Source of the DNA: Pseudomonadota bacterium | GTDB taxonomy: Bacteria; Pseudomonadota; Gammaproteobacteria; Arenicellales; UBA868 | DNA: 60,310 nucleotides | Direction of reading: 5' to 3' | Assembly (NCBI GenBank): GCA_018672825.1 | Contig: JABHUE010000023.1 | Span: 1-60,310, forward strand | In this document: one piece after another, positions 1 through 9,206 of the stretch | Numbering within the stretch: position 1 is the first letter of the stretch | Layout: every line of letters starts with the position of its first letter | Notes under the pieces: model-generated | The model's database searches: none | Told to the model about the DNA's origin: nothing | Seen by the model: only the letters and a program-made list of their open reading frames with translations | Program-made: the position numbers and the translations under genes

Positions 1-55
1 AGATCAATCGCGATATCCCTATCCTGTTTCTAGAAAAATGAAATAAACTGGCGAT

Positions 56-793
56 ATGTCGGAGATCAAGTTCGCTCAACACAATCAAAGCAGCTTTTTA
101 CTGACACTTGAAAAGATTCAATTCTGTTGGTCAAAAAACGCGAGCTTTATCCTGTCTCTCGATTCACTCCTGCTAGGCGTTGGAGAGAAAGTTTTCTTAG
201 AAGGTCCGTCCGGCAGCGGAAAGTCGACTCTCCTGAGCCTGATCTGTGGAATTATTCGACCCGATCAAGGGAGCATTTGTATCGATGGCATCGATATTGT
301 CGAACTTGGCGCGGGTCAGGTTGATCGATTAAGGGCTGACAAGCTTGGCGTTATTTTTCAGCAGTTCAATCTACTGCCTTATGGAAGTGTCATTCAAAAT
401 GTCTTACTGCCTTTGCAATTCTCTCAACGGCGGCGGAAACAAGCCAGCGCCTCCGGAACACCAAGAGAAGAAGCTCGACGACTCTTACAGCGCCTTGGCA
501 TTTCGACCGATCTGCATGAACAGAAAGTCGCTCAGCTCAGTATCGGTCAACAACAGCGGGTAGCAGTGGGTCGGGCAATCATTGGCGATCCACAACTCAT
601 TATTGCCGATGAGCCGACCTCTGCGCTTGATCATGATAGTCGCGATCAATTCTTAACATTACTTTTCGAAGAGACCGCTCGGGTCAATGCCGGGCTGATT
701 CTGGTCAGTCACGATCGATCGCTTGCCTCAGACTTTGATCGCCAATTGGATATTCGTGAAATTGTTCGTACTTCTTCAAGAAACACCCTATGA
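56..793 (+). CDS. ABC transporter ATP-binding protein, LolD/MacB type
   Basis: ATPase subunit that powers an FtsX-like permease; this class moves lipoproteins, peptides or small molecules out of the inner membrane rather than importing substrate. Seen at 245 aa: Walker A GPSGSGKST (residues 50-58), Q-loop FQQFNLLP (about 101-108), signature LSIGQQQR (161-168) and Walker B LIIADEP (181-187) followed by TSALD. The 4-nt ATGA overlap with the next gene indicates translational coupling to its permease. The substrate cannot be told from the sequence. Family call firm. Confidence 0.93.
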   Translation: MSEIKFAQHNQSSFLLTLEKIQFCWSKNASFILSLDSLLLGVGEKVFLEGPSGSGKSTLLSLICGIIRPDQGSICIDGIDIVELGAGQVDRLRADKLGVIFQQFNLLPYGSVIQNVLLPLQFSQRRRKQASASGTPREEARRLLQRLGISTDLHEQKVAQLSIGQQQRVAVGRAIIGDPQLIIADEPTSALDHDSRDQFLTLLFEETARVNAGLILVSHDRSLASDFDRQLDIREIVRTSSRNTL

Positions 794-2049
794 CGACATT
801 GATACTCGCATGGCGGTCTCTGGCAAGCCGGCGCACGACTGCGCTTCTCTCGATAATTGCTATTGCTGTCAGCATCAGTTTATTCGTCGGTGTTGAACGC
901 ATTCGGATTGGCGCAAAGTCCAGTTTTACAAGCACGATATCCGGCACAGATCTAATTGTTGGGGCTCGGGCTGGCAATGTTCAATTATTGCTGTACTCGG
1001 TTTTCCGCATCGGCAATGCGACCAGTAATATCTCTATGAACAGCCTTGAAGCTGTTAAAGCTCAATCTGATGTTGCATGGGTCGTACCCATTTCACTCGG
1101 CGATAGTCATCGTGGATACCGGGTAATGGGAACCACGAGTGACTACTTTAAATACTACCGTTACCGAAACAAACAACCCCTGAAATTTACCGAGGGACAG
1201 GATTTTTATGATCTGTTTGACGTCGTCGTGGGAGCAGAAATTGCGGAAAAACTGGGTTACGAAATGGGAACCGAAATCATTGTTTCCCACGGCATTGGGG
1301 CCATTGATGGCGCAGCGCATGACAACATGCCATTTAAGGTCTCGGGCATTTTGCAGCGAACAGGTACGCCTGTTGACCGCACAGTGCACATCAGTCTTGA
1401 AGCGCTAGAAGCGATTCACATTGGATGGGACAGTAATAATCCGATCCCAATCACCGAAGTCAGTGCAGATCTTGCAAGAACCCTAGACTTGAAACCAGAT
1501 TCAGTCACCGCTGCGCTAGTAGGTACCAAGAGCCGATTTGGGATTTTCAAAACCCAGCGGTTTATAAACCAATTCAAGCAAGAGCCGCTGACCGCGGTTC
1601 TGCCTGGCGTTGCACTACAAGAACTCTGGACAATTATTGGCGTTGTTGAAACCGCGCTCAGCGCTGTTTCAGCGATGGTCGTACTTACCGCACTCCTTGG
1701 CATGGTAACAATGACTCTCAGTACGCTCAACGAGCGCCGCCAAGAGCTTGCAATACTCCGATCGGTTGGAGCGCACAAAACCACTATATTCCTACTGCTG
1801 ATTTCTGAAGCCGCTCTCCTCTCAGCAAGTGGTATTCTGCTCGGCGTTGGGCTTCTCTACGCTCTGCTGTTTTTTATCCACCCGTGGATTGAACAGAGCT
1901 ATGGGTTGTATTTAATGATATCAAGACCATCACTCTATGAGCTAAAGTCATTGTGTGCGATTTTTCTAACTGCCTGTGCCGTCGGCATCATCCCGGCATT
2001 TCGCGCGTATCGCCACTCCTTGGCAGATGGCATGTCAGTCCAGCGCTGA
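790..2049 (+). CDS. FtsX-like ABC transporter permease (MacB periplasmic core type)
   Basis: Inner-membrane permease, 419 aa, partner of the ATPase whose stop overlaps its start. One membrane segment lies near the N-terminus (about residues 17-35), followed by a long periplasmic domain (about 40-280). Three C-terminal membrane segments follow (about 285-310, 330-355, 385-405), the usual FtsX/MacB_PCD arrangement. NERRQELAILRSVGA between the C-terminal segments is the typical FtsX coupling region. Substrate unknown. The next gene encodes a secreted protein that may be a client or periplasmic partner (inference). Confidence 0.9.
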   Translation: MTTLILAWRSLASRRTTALLSIIAIAVSISLFVGVERIRIGAKSSFTSTISGTDLIVGARAGNVQLLLYSVFRIGNATSNISMNSLEAVKAQSDVAWVVPISLGDSHRGYRVMGTTSDYFKYYRYRNKQPLKFTEGQDFYDLFDVVVGAEIAEKLGYEMGTEIIVSHGIGAIDGAAHDNMPFKVSGILQRTGTPVDRTVHISLEALEAIHIGWDSNNPIPITEVSADLARTLDLKPDSVTAALVGTKSRFGIFKTQRFINQFKQEPLTAVLPGVALQELWTIIGVVETALSAVSAMVVLTALLGMVTMTLSTLNERRQELAILRSVGAHKTTIFLLLISEAALLSASGILLGVGLLYALLFFIHPWIEQSYGLYLMISRPSLYELKSLCAIFLTACAVGIIPAFRAYRHSLADGMSVQR

Positions 2050-2121
2050 GCGGGTCGCGTGAATTCCCATTATCTGATTTAATTGAAAAGAGAGAGTAAT
2101 ACTCTTTCGAGGGTAGTTGGT

Positions 2122-3174
2122 TTGAATCACGTTAAAACTACATTTTGTCGAATCCTGACGACAATCGTGCTCGGTTTTTCGATTGAGACAACTTGGGCAT
2201 GCATGGTTTGCATCCCCTTTCCGAAAGAAACTCTTGCGGATCAGATTCTTAAAGCGCAAATCGTCGTTCTCGCTCGTGAAAATCCGGAAAAAGCCTTCTC
2301 CTATCAGGTAGAAACTATCCTGAAAGGTAATATTAATCATCCTGAAATTGATCTTTTTCTGGCCAGTCGTACTCGAAGACAACTTGCAGAAAATCCTGAA
2401 GATAGTGTTGTGCTGACTTATGACATAAAAACCAAAAACTGGCAGAGCGCAGGTTACGCAACGCCGGCTTATGGATTCATCGTCCGCGAAATGCTAATAC
2501 GCGAGGCCTCGTGGAATCCTCCATTTCGGAAAGAACGCCGGCCACGGTTTTTCTTGCCGTACCTTGCCGATGAAGACCCCACGATTCGTGAGCTTGCCTC
2601 ACTGGAAGTTGGACAGGCTTCGTATAGTCTTATTCGGGAAGCGGATCGTTTTATTCCCCGTCAACAGGTTCACGATTTTCTTGCAGAGCCTAAATATATG
2701 GAATGGTGGGGCCTCTATATTCTTTTGCTTGGTGTTGACGCGACGCCCGCTGAGGCGGAAATCATTCGCGATGCCATCGATAATCATGCGCGATTCAATC
2801 AATCCCTGAACCTGTCCGCTTGGGCAACTGCCCTTATCGAGATCGATGGAGAAACTGGAATCGACTGGCTTGAGCAACATTATCTAATGAAGCCCAATCG
2901 TCCTAACGACCAGGTCCTTGACGTTTTAAAAGCACTGTCCGTACAAGGTGCAAAAGTCGACTCAACTTTACGTTTACGAATCGCAAAAAGCTACAACGCC
3001 CTTATTGAATCTCATCCCGCTCTGGCCGGCTGGGTGGCGCGTGACCTGACGGCATGGAGTGACTGGCGTTTTGCCGATGTGCTGCGGAAATTACGCAAGC
3101 AAAGTGTGGCGATTGATGCCTCCACTGCCTACGCAATTGACTACTACCTCAAACGTGCACAATTGGCGCAATGA
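2122..3174 (+). CDS. secreted protein of unknown function with CxxC near the mature N-terminus
   Basis: I do not recognise a named family. From the TTG at 2122 the product is 350 aa and begins with a convincing signal peptide (MNHVK, hydrophobic core, cleavage probably after TTWA). The mature start carries a CMVC pair. I prefer this start to the in-frame TTG at 2083 because GAGGGT (2109-2114) sits at Shine-Dalgarno distance and because it puts the basic residues at the right end of the signal peptide. The middle part, about residues 140-330, is helical and could form HEAT-like repeats (weak inference). It lies 72 bp after the permease, so it is probably in the same operon. Confidence 0.75.
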   Translation: MNHVKTTFCRILTTIVLGFSIETTWACMVCIPFPKETLADQILKAQIVVLARENPEKAFSYQVETILKGNINHPEIDLFLASRTRRQLAENPEDSVVLTYDIKTKNWQSAGYATPAYGFIVREMLIREASWNPPFRKERRPRFFLPYLADEDPTIRELASLEVGQASYSLIREADRFIPRQQVHDFLAEPKYMEWWGLYILLLGVDATPAEAEIIRDAIDNHARFNQSLNLSAWATALIEIDGETGIDWLEQHYLMKPNRPNDQVLDVLKALSVQGAKVDSTLRLRIAKSYNALIESHPALAGWVARDLTAWSDWRFADVLRKLRKQSVAIDASTAYAIDYYLKRAQLAQ

Positions 3175-4857
3175 TTAGTGATTCATCATGCCTCGGCAGT
3201 TACATGATGAATCAATTTTGACATCAGCATATGACATCGCTCGATCCAAATGGGCTTGATAGCGGACAATCTCATCTTTCGCATTTCGAAACTTAAGACA
3301 TTCCACCAGCCCATGCAGGGCCCAAACGTTATTAGGGTGTTGAGCGCAACGGGGGACTCTTCGGGACAGGCCTAAATCGTCCCGGTAGACCTGCTCTGCC
3401 TCGTCATAGTAACCCTGCTCAATCAGAAGTGCACCAAGAGCATGGCGTGGCGGATGCATCCACGGCCAAGGCTCTGAATAATGGAGCGCATCACATCGTT
3501 TGACCGCATTCCTCAAATGCTCAAAAGCAACTTCATAGTTTTGTTTGTGGTACTCAAGCTCTCCCAAAAACATCTTTTCCCCAACCCCAAGAGTTTGAAG
3601 TGCCGGGTTATTAAAAAACCGACGGTTTTGATCGATTAAATGCAATGACTCATAGAACAACGTTTTTTCTTGATCGGCTTCGATAAACTGCTTGGTGGCG
3701 GCGTAGGCTACCGTCTTTGCATAGTGATGCATGCTAGTGGAGACACAATATAGCTCAGCGTTATCCGGCATAGCGGCATTGATAATCTCCTGCCACTTAC
3801 CGAAACGAATCAACACATGCATCTTCATGGAAAAGTAACCCTCCATCGTGTGCATGATGAATGGCTTGTTTTTGAGTTTAATAATGTCGGGCATAAGATT
3901 CCTGCAGATCTCTTCCGCCGCCGACAGAGCGGATTCAAACTGAGCTAGATGCATGCAGGTATACATCATCAGATGCAAGTTATGACAGCGTGATGTCGTG
4001 TAATAATTATACGGACCGGCATATTCAAGATATTTTTGGTCCGCAGTGATCGCTTTTTCGCTTGCCGCTTTGGCTCTCTGGTACTCACCACATAAAACAT
4101 AGATATGGCCCGGCATATGATGAATATGGCCTGCATCACGGCCGAGTTGACCGAGTCGGTCAGCAGAATCCATCGCTTGTTCCGGTTCAGGTGACATTTC
4201 GAGCAGATGGATATGCAGATGCAAAATCGCCGGATGCTGAGTCATATCCAACTGGTCAGCTAATCTGATGGCTTCCTGACAGATCGCGATTGCCTCGATC
4301 GTATCAGCCCCCTCGGTGGGACGCCCTTTCTCGACATTCCAAAGATTCCATGGCGATCGCGTCATCATCGCTTCAACAAAAAGCGCCATCACATCAAGCT
4401 GACCAGGGAACCGAATATTCACCTGTCGCATTGCATTCGCGTAGGCGGTATCCCAGCTTTCGAATTCGCTTGGACTGACAACATGTGGCTTTTGAACCCG
4501 CTTATCGAGCGCGTCAATCAACGCGGCTTCGAGACCCGATATGTTCTCCGAAAGCGCTAGCGCTTTGTCAATATGACTGCGGCAAAACAAAGTACACTCG
4601 ACTGCCTCAACCTTGCTGAAATCACGCCAGGGCATGTTATAAAACGGTCCGGCAGCATAGGCGATCCCCCAATGTAGCATTGCGCACTCAGGGTCAATCG
4701 CTGCGGCCACCTTAAAGCAAGCAAGGCCTTCCTCCTGATTGAATCCGAAACACCAGTTTAGGCCGAGATTAAAAAAGCGCTGCGCTTGGGTTGACGAGGT
4801 GCTGACCGGAAAAACATGATCACCGAGATCAAAATCTAACATCGCACCCTTAGTCAT
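3175..4857 (-). CDS. tetratricopeptide repeat protein, TTC38-like
   Basis: Cytoplasmic 560-aa helical repeat protein resembling the TTC38 family found across bacteria and animals, whose biochemical function is not established. Visible landmarks: RFFNLGLNWCFGFNQEEGLACFKVA near residue 27 (only part of this stretch is diagnostic), LHWGIAYAAGPFYNMPW soon after, HMPGHIYVLCGEY in the middle, and TPR-like AEQVYRDDLG near the C-terminus. No signal peptide or membrane segment. The last codons form the hairpin that serves the opposite-strand operon. The stop is directly adjacent to the convergent gene's stop. Confidence 0.8.
   Translation of the reverse strand: MTKGAMLDFDLGDHVFPVSTSSTQAQRFFNLGLNWCFGFNQEEGLACFKVAAAIDPECAMLHWGIAYAAGPFYNMPWRDFSKVEAVECTLFCRSHIDKALALSENISGLEAALIDALDKRVQKPHVVSPSEFESWDTAYANAMRQVNIRFPGQLDVMALFVEAMMTRSPWNLWNVEKGRPTEGADTIEAIAICQEAIRLADQLDMTQHPAILHLHIHLLEMSPEPEQAMDSADRLGQLGRDAGHIHHMPGHIYVLCGEYQRAKAASEKAITADQKYLEYAGPYNYYTTSRCHNLHLMMYTCMHLAQFESALSAAEEICRNLMPDIIKLKNKPFIMHTMEGYFSMKMHVLIRFGKWQEIINAAMPDNAELYCVSTSMHHYAKTVAYAATKQFIEADQEKTLFYESLHLIDQNRRFFNNPALQTLGVGEKMFLGELEYHKQNYEVAFEHLRNAVKRCDALHYSEPWPWMHPPRHALGALLIEQGYYDEAEQVYRDDLGLSRRVPRCAQHPNNVWALHGLVECLKFRNAKDEIVRYQAHLDRAMSYADVKIDSSCNCRGMMNH
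3179..3214 (+). terminator. hairpin terminator of the 56-3174 operon, inside the convergent gene's 3' end
   Basis: Perfect 12-bp inverted repeat: TGATTCATCATG (3179-3190) and CATGATGAATCA (3203-3214), with a 12-nt loop. ATTTTG follows on the plus side, giving a short U tract. It begins 4 nt after the stop of the upstream plus gene. It also encodes the last residues of the minus-strand TPR protein. The minus side has no T run, so it should terminate mainly plus-strand transcripts. Confidence 0.6.
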
Positions 4858-4887
4858 CTCTTGTCACGCGATATTGGATAGACCAAG

Positions 4888-5997
4888 TTAGGAAGAACAT
4901 TTTGGTGGTTCGTTCGCATTAAAGGCAGTCAAGTGCATCACACGTCGACTTTCAGACGCAAGGTGCCCCGTTGCGGAATGCCAAACAGACCGATTATTCC
5001 AAATCACAAGATCGCCTTCTTTCCAGTCATGAACATAAACTTGATTCGATGATACGCCGGGCAACATTAGCGATTCAATAAGCATTCGGGATTTGGTAAT
5101 TCCAAGCCTATCGCGCCGACCCTGCTGTTCTATTTCAAGAAACGCGAGGCACCGTGGTTGAGGCATTAATGCCTGACACCCCGTATCGGGACATGTCCAA
5201 ACCAGAGGATAGCGTTGCGTATCTGGATCACTAAACGGCGCCCCCGGCGCCTCACGACCCATTTTGTAGAGCGTCTCGGATTTAGCATCAACAACGCGTA
5301 AGCCATTCTCTGAGTTCTTGAGTTGGTAAGTGGTCTCAAAAGGTTTCGGTAAATAATGCACAAGGGAATTCAGACATTGCTCACGCTGCTGATCATTCAT
5401 TGATTTGTACGCGACCCTGCCACTTGCGAAAGCAGTCGCGCCTGGCGGACACCAAAGCGGATTGCCATCTCCAACATAATCCAACCAGTGACCTTCACCT
5501 TCAGGCGCCTCGATACATCGCATTTGAGTATAACAGCCAGGAGCATGCCCATAGAACGCGCCATCGATATGCCATTGCATGACCCCGCCGCCCAACACCT
5601 GCGAACCTGATGCTGCGCCATACGCCGCACGATCGCCACCGAGCATGACGTTAAGACCATAGTGATCGATCTGACCTTTGCCCAAAACCAAAACACCAGG
5701 CTCCGAGGGGATCTGATAAGTACCCGCCTGATTACCCTGCTCAACTTTGAATCGTTCCCACGGATTGGCACGCTGGTCACGCCATACTGAAGTGCCCTCT
5801 GGATAAACCGTACGATAAAAAGTGACTTCCTGCTGGGGTGTCAGGTGTCCCTGATCGGGCACAACAACAATCTGATCACGGTGTAACGCGTCCCGGACAG
5901 CTTCGATCGACGCTGCATCGATCGAAGCACAATCCAAGCCGGACGCCACAGCGCCAAAGGGCGCGTCTCTGAGAGGCTGCAGGTGCACAGGTCTCAA
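4888..5997 (-). CDS. TauD/TfdA-family Fe(II)/2-oxoglutarate dioxygenase
   Basis: Non-haem iron oxygenase of the taurine dioxygenase superfamily, 369 aa. The HxD iron ligands are visible at H143 and D145 (QWHIDGAFYG), the distal ligand is probably H340 (SVWHSATGH), and the 2-oxoglutarate-binding Arg is R351 or R352. The family typically hydroxylates a carbon next to a sulfonate, ether or ammonium group, releasing sulfite or an aldehyde. The substrate cannot be assigned. It is 30 bp upstream of the TPR gene on the same strand. The window's sulfonate and methylamine genes make such a substrate plausible. Confidence 0.85.
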   Translation of the reverse strand: MRPVHLQPLRDAPFGAVASGLDCASIDAASIEAVRDALHRDQIVVVPDQGHLTPQQEVTFYRTVYPEGTSVWRDQRANPWERFKVEQGNQAGTYQIPSEPGVLVLGKGQIDHYGLNVMLGGDRAAYGAASGSQVLGGGVMQWHIDGAFYGHAPGCYTQMRCIEAPEGEGHWLDYVGDGNPLWCPPGATAFASGRVAYKSMNDQQREQCLNSLVHYLPKPFETTYQLKNSENGLRVVDAKSETLYKMGREAPGAPFSDPDTQRYPLVWTCPDTGCQALMPQPRCLAFLEIEQQGRRDRLGITKSRMLIESLMLPGVSSNQVYVHDWKEGDLVIWNNRSVWHSATGHLASESRRVMHLTAFNANEPPKCSS

Positions 5998-6060
5998 ACG
6001 CTAGAATGATCTGGTGACAGTCAAACGTGCGCAAGCCAGTTTCACCGTCAATCAAATTCT

Positions 6061-6501
6061 CTAATTGGTCATTAATTTAGCAAGCACGGCGTTGCAACTT
6101 TCACCAAGACTCGACTGATTTGATGCCAAACACTGGACCACTTGACCTTGGCCTGCTTCCACAACGAAGTCATTGTCGCCAATCGCTGTCGCACAGTGAT
6201 CAACAATCTCCTGCCCGCACGCGGTGCCAACTGCGGCAATCACACTGGCCAGTACATCAATAGCAACAGCGGCTTCGTAAACGGCTATTCCACAACCCAG
6301 CGAGATCTTGTCCTCATGGGCACCAAGACACATCATCAGACGACCCTCTCCTGGTGTTACGGTTGCACAGAAATGAGTAAGCTCATACTCACACGCAACA
6401 ATCGCACGCTCCACAGGACCGGCCGCCAAGGCAGGCTTTATGAAAATACTAACGGTTAGAAAAGTAAGTGCCAAAAAAACCTTGTAAAACTGCTTCATCA
6501 T
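6061..6501 (-). CDS. small secreted cysteine-rich repeat protein
   Basis: 146-aa exported protein with an N-terminal signal peptide (hydrophobic residues about 7-26, cleavage near ALAAG). The mature part has regularly spaced cysteines in patterns such as ACEYELTHFC, MMCLG, CGQEIVDHC, QCLAS and SCNAV, resembling the Cys-rich GLG1/FGFR repeat (PF00839 type) seen in small bacterial periplasmic proteins of unknown function. Disulfide-bonded periplasmic location is inferred. It stands alone, 119 nt downstream of the GST gene. Confidence 0.7.
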   Translation of the reverse strand: MMKQFYKVFLALTFLTVSIFIKPALAAGPVERAIVACEYELTHFCATVTPGEGRLMMCLGAHEDKISLGCGIAVYEAAVAIDVLASVIAAVGTACGQEIVDHCATAIGDNDFVVEAGQGQVVQCLASNQSSLGESCNAVLAKLMTN

Positions 6502-6619
6502 TTGTTCCCTTATTTTATTGATTAACTTTTATTTCTGGCATGCTCGATACGCACTCGGTACACGCTTCCATCTTGAAACCGGTTTGAATTTCGAAATGGT
6601 TTCCCCATGATCGGTTACC

Positions 6620-7258
6620 TCACGGATGTCTTGCTATCCAATCCGCGTAAACGACCTGAACACTTTTACGCAAGCGCACCGCGTCTGAAATTCGCTTTAC
6701 ATTCGGAAACTCATCCACAGCAGGGTGACCTCTCGATGGACGAAGCCAGGTGGTCAACATGAACAAATATATGTCGACCGCGCTAAAACGTTCGCCTAAG
6801 ACCCAAGTCCCCGCCCCGATCTGATCGTCAATAACTTTCCATGTCTCCCTAAGGCGACGAATACCTCGACGCTGGGCACTCGGCTCCCCATCTGGCGTAT
6901 CGGCAAACCGGTCTGGATAATAATTCAACTGGAAAGCATTTTGAACCGAATTTGAAAAGTAAATCAGGGTCTGCAAATATAACTCTCTCTCAGGGGCGCT
7001 CAGCGACGGTGCTAGCTCTGTCTCAGGATAACGATCACACAAAAATATTGTGATTGCGGCGCATTCGTACATTGCCTGATCGCCCCAGACTAAAACCGGA
7101 ACCCATCCATTTGGATTGTAGGCGAGATGTTCGGGTGTGCGCGGCTTATCCATATCAATGGTCGTGTCCAGTAACTCATAACTTGCGCCGACCTCTTCCA
7201 GCAAGACCCGGACTCCCATTGCCGCGCTACCCGGTGCATAAAACAGTTGATAAGGCAT
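6620..7258 (-). CDS. glutathione S-transferase family protein
   Basis: 212 aa, the usual two-domain GST length. The N-terminal thioredoxin fold shows APGSAAM (likely catalytic Ser near residue 11), the cis-proline region GWVPVL and YECAAITIFL, where most GSTs have ES. The C-terminal helical domain contains FSAVDIYLFML, the conserved N-capping/Asp region. It ends a minus-strand run that starts at the 2-hydroxyacid dehydrogenase, 48 bp after the SDR, and may detoxify or isomerise an intermediate of that pathway (inference). Confidence 0.88.
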   Translation of the reverse strand: MPYQLFYAPGSAAMGVRVLLEEVGASYELLDTTIDMDKPRTPEHLAYNPNGWVPVLVWGDQAMYECAAITIFLCDRYPETELAPSLSAPERELYLQTLIYFSNSVQNAFQLNYYPDRFADTPDGEPSAQRRGIRRLRETWKVIDDQIGAGTWVLGERFSAVDIYLFMLTTWLRPSRGHPAVDEFPNVKRISDAVRLRKSVQVVYADWIARHP

Positions 7259-7306
7259 TTAAATTATTTCTCCTCAGACAGGTCTTCAAGACTCGTACTG
7301 TTACAT

Positions 7307-8032
7307 TCAATAGGTCCAGCGTTCGGTATGGGGTCTTAACTCTATTTCATTACTCCACGCCGATTTAGGTTGTTTAAACGTAAGCCAATAGGATTCAGCA
7401 ACCCCCTCAGGATCCGCAAGTTTTTCTGAATCATATTGTGCGCCATAAAGCTTTTCCATCACCGGCACATCAAGATTACAGTCCAATCTGAAATGCGCAA
7501 TATGAATGCCATGATGAGCGTACGCTTTTGCGAGACTCTGTGAAAGTGCACGCAATCCAAACTTTCCAATCGCGTACAGGGGAAAATCAGCCGAACCACG
7601 AAAGGCGGCTGTCGCACTCGAGAAAAAAATACTCCCTGCGTTTTGATCGATCATTGAAGGAAGTACCGACTTTGCAGCGGCAAACGCCCCAATGACCTCT
7701 TCCCGATATACCTGCTCAAGCGCTTCGTAAGTCATATCCAGAGGCTCACAAGACACAAAACTACCCCGCACGTTGTAAATTAGAATCCTTATCTCGCCCA
7801 AAGTCGTTCTAATATCCGCAATCGCTGATTCAACACTGTCCGGCTGAGCCACATCTGCCGAAAAAAAACAGGCATGACCTGATCCTTCCGCTGCCGCCTG
7901 AATCGCTGCATCACAGCCATCCCTCGTCCGTGAGACCAGGCCAAGATCAAAACCGTTGCTGGCAAACTTGAGAGCTAAGGCTCGACCTAGCCCCTCCCCT
8001 GCACCGATAATTGCACACACTGGCTTTGTCAT
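7307..8032 (-). CDS. short-chain dehydrogenase/reductase
   Basis: NAD(P)-dependent SDR, 241 aa. Cofactor motif GAGEGLGRALA (about residues 11-21), NVRGS at the NNAG position, catalytic Ser in FFSSATAAF, and YAIGKFG in the YxxxK position. The NNAG motif is altered to YNVRG, which is uncommon. Substrate unknown. It is 46 bp after dmdA and before the GST gene in the same orientation. Confidence 0.87.
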   Translation of the reverse strand: MTKPVCAIIGAGEGLGRALALKFASNGFDLGLVSRTRDGCDAAIQAAAEGSGHACFFSADVAQPDSVESAIADIRTTLGEIRILIYNVRGSFVSCEPLDMTYEALEQVYREEVIGAFAAAKSVLPSMIDQNAGSIFFSSATAAFRGSADFPLYAIGKFGLRALSQSLAKAYAHHGIHIAHFRLDCNLDVPVMEKLYGAQYDSEKLADPEGVAESYWLTFKQPKSAWSNEIELRPHTERWTY

Positions 8033-8078
8033 GACGTCATGTTATTTTGCATAAAAATCGACCTTTCCGGTTTGCCGC

Positions 8079-9200
8079 TTACTCGACACTGGTAAAAGGC
8101 AGGGGCGTCACCACCGCTTCACGAATTGATCCATCGGGGAGTGCAACCTGCACTTGCACGTCCGGGCTCCAGAAATTTTTATCAATCAATGATAGTCCTA
8201 CGTTCTGTTTTAGCCCAGGTGACCATATCGCGCTAGTCACTTGACCGATCTGCACGTCATCATAAACTACGGGCCAGGGCTTACCACAGGGCGGACAGGA
8301 ATCACCCTCAATCAGCAGTCCACGCATGCGCTGCAAGGGGCCGAGCGCGGCGATATCTGCAAGCGCAGATTGACCAATAAACTCAATTTCATTTCCAAAA
8401 TGGCAGAACCGATCAAGATTAATCTCCAACGGATTATTCTCCCGCGTCATCTCATTGCCATAGGACAGCAAACCCCCCTCGATTCTTTCAATCAGGTTGG
8501 GGCACCCCGGCGACACTTCCAGATCATGGCCAGCATTCCACAACGTCTCCCAAAGCTCATCACCCCGTGTCCCGTCATCTAAATAAATCTCAAATCCGCC
8601 CTGCTTGCTGTAGCCGGATCGAGCAACAACCAATGTGCGATCACAGAATGGGCGCTCCTGAAATTCGAAATAACGAGCCTCACGAATTTCATCTCCAAAT
8701 ACACGAGCGACCAACGTCTCTGCTTTGGGACCCTGAACAGCCAGCGGCCACACGTCAGGCTCAGACACCTCGACATTGAGGTTCATGCCAAGCGCAAGCC
8801 CTTTCGCCCAAAGCAAAACATCCGAATCTGCGATTGAAAACCAGAACCAGTCCTCAGCTCGTTTGATCACAACCGGATCATTCAGTAATCCGGCTTTTTC
8901 GTCAATCAGTGGCGCATAAAAGCACTGCCCAACGCGCATTTCACGAAGATCCCGCGGTGTCATCCACTGGGCAAGTCGAGCCGCATCAGGCCCACGAAGC
9001 TCAACCTGTCGCTGGCAACCGACATCCCACAACTGCACGTGCGCTTTGAGATGCCAGTAGTCCTCTTGAACCGTTCTCTGAAACGATTTTGGAAGAAGCG
9101 TATGGTTAACAATCGAGTAACCAGTCACGCCGAGTTTTTCAACACTGTCGGTATAAGGTGTTCGCCGATTTCGGCGAGAAGTCACGAGGCCTGAAGACAT
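8079..9200 (-). CDS. dmdA: dimethylsulfoniopropionate demethylase DmdA or close homologue
   Basis: GcvT-fold, tetrahydrofolate-dependent methyltransferase, 373 aa. DmdA moves a methyl group from DMSP to THF, giving methylmercaptopropionate and 5-methyl-THF. The sequence follows recalled DmdA proteins along its length: SRRNRRTPYTDSVE near the N-terminus, YSIVNHTLLPKSF, HVQLWDV, RQVELRGPDAARL, GLLNDPV, PLAVQGPKAE, ARSGYSKQGGFEIY, GCPNLIERIEGGLLSYGN and MTRENNPLE. DmdA has several clades plus non-DMSP paralogues, so the substrate is not proven. No dmdB, dmdC, dmdD or acuI is in the window. The 6-nt gap to the upstream gene suggests co-transcription. Confidence 0.8.
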   Translation of the reverse strand: MSSGLVTSRRNRRTPYTDSVEKLGVTGYSIVNHTLLPKSFQRTVQEDYWHLKAHVQLWDVGCQRQVELRGPDAARLAQWMTPRDLREMRVGQCFYAPLIDEKAGLLNDPVVIKRAEDWFWFSIADSDVLLWAKGLALGMNLNVEVSEPDVWPLAVQGPKAETLVARVFGDEIREARYFEFQERPFCDRTLVVARSGYSKQGGFEIYLDDGTRGDELWETLWNAGHDLEVSPGCPNLIERIEGGLLSYGNEMTRENNPLEINLDRFCHFGNEIEFIGQSALADIAALGPLQRMRGLLIEGDSCPPCGKPWPVVYDDVQIGQVTSAIWSPGLKQNVGLSLIDKNFWSPDVQVQVALPDGSIREAVVTPLPFTSVE

Positions 9201-9206
9201 TATCGG

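Noticed and set aside
1-55. Possible 3' end of an upstream gene (frame 3 reads INRDIPILFLEK then stop at 39-41)
   Set aside because: Only twelve codons are visible and other frames also stop soon; no family can be recognised.
6575-6603. GAAACC/GGTTTC dyad after the GST gene
   Set aside because: 6-bp stem with 17-nt loop and no T tract; not convincing as a terminator.
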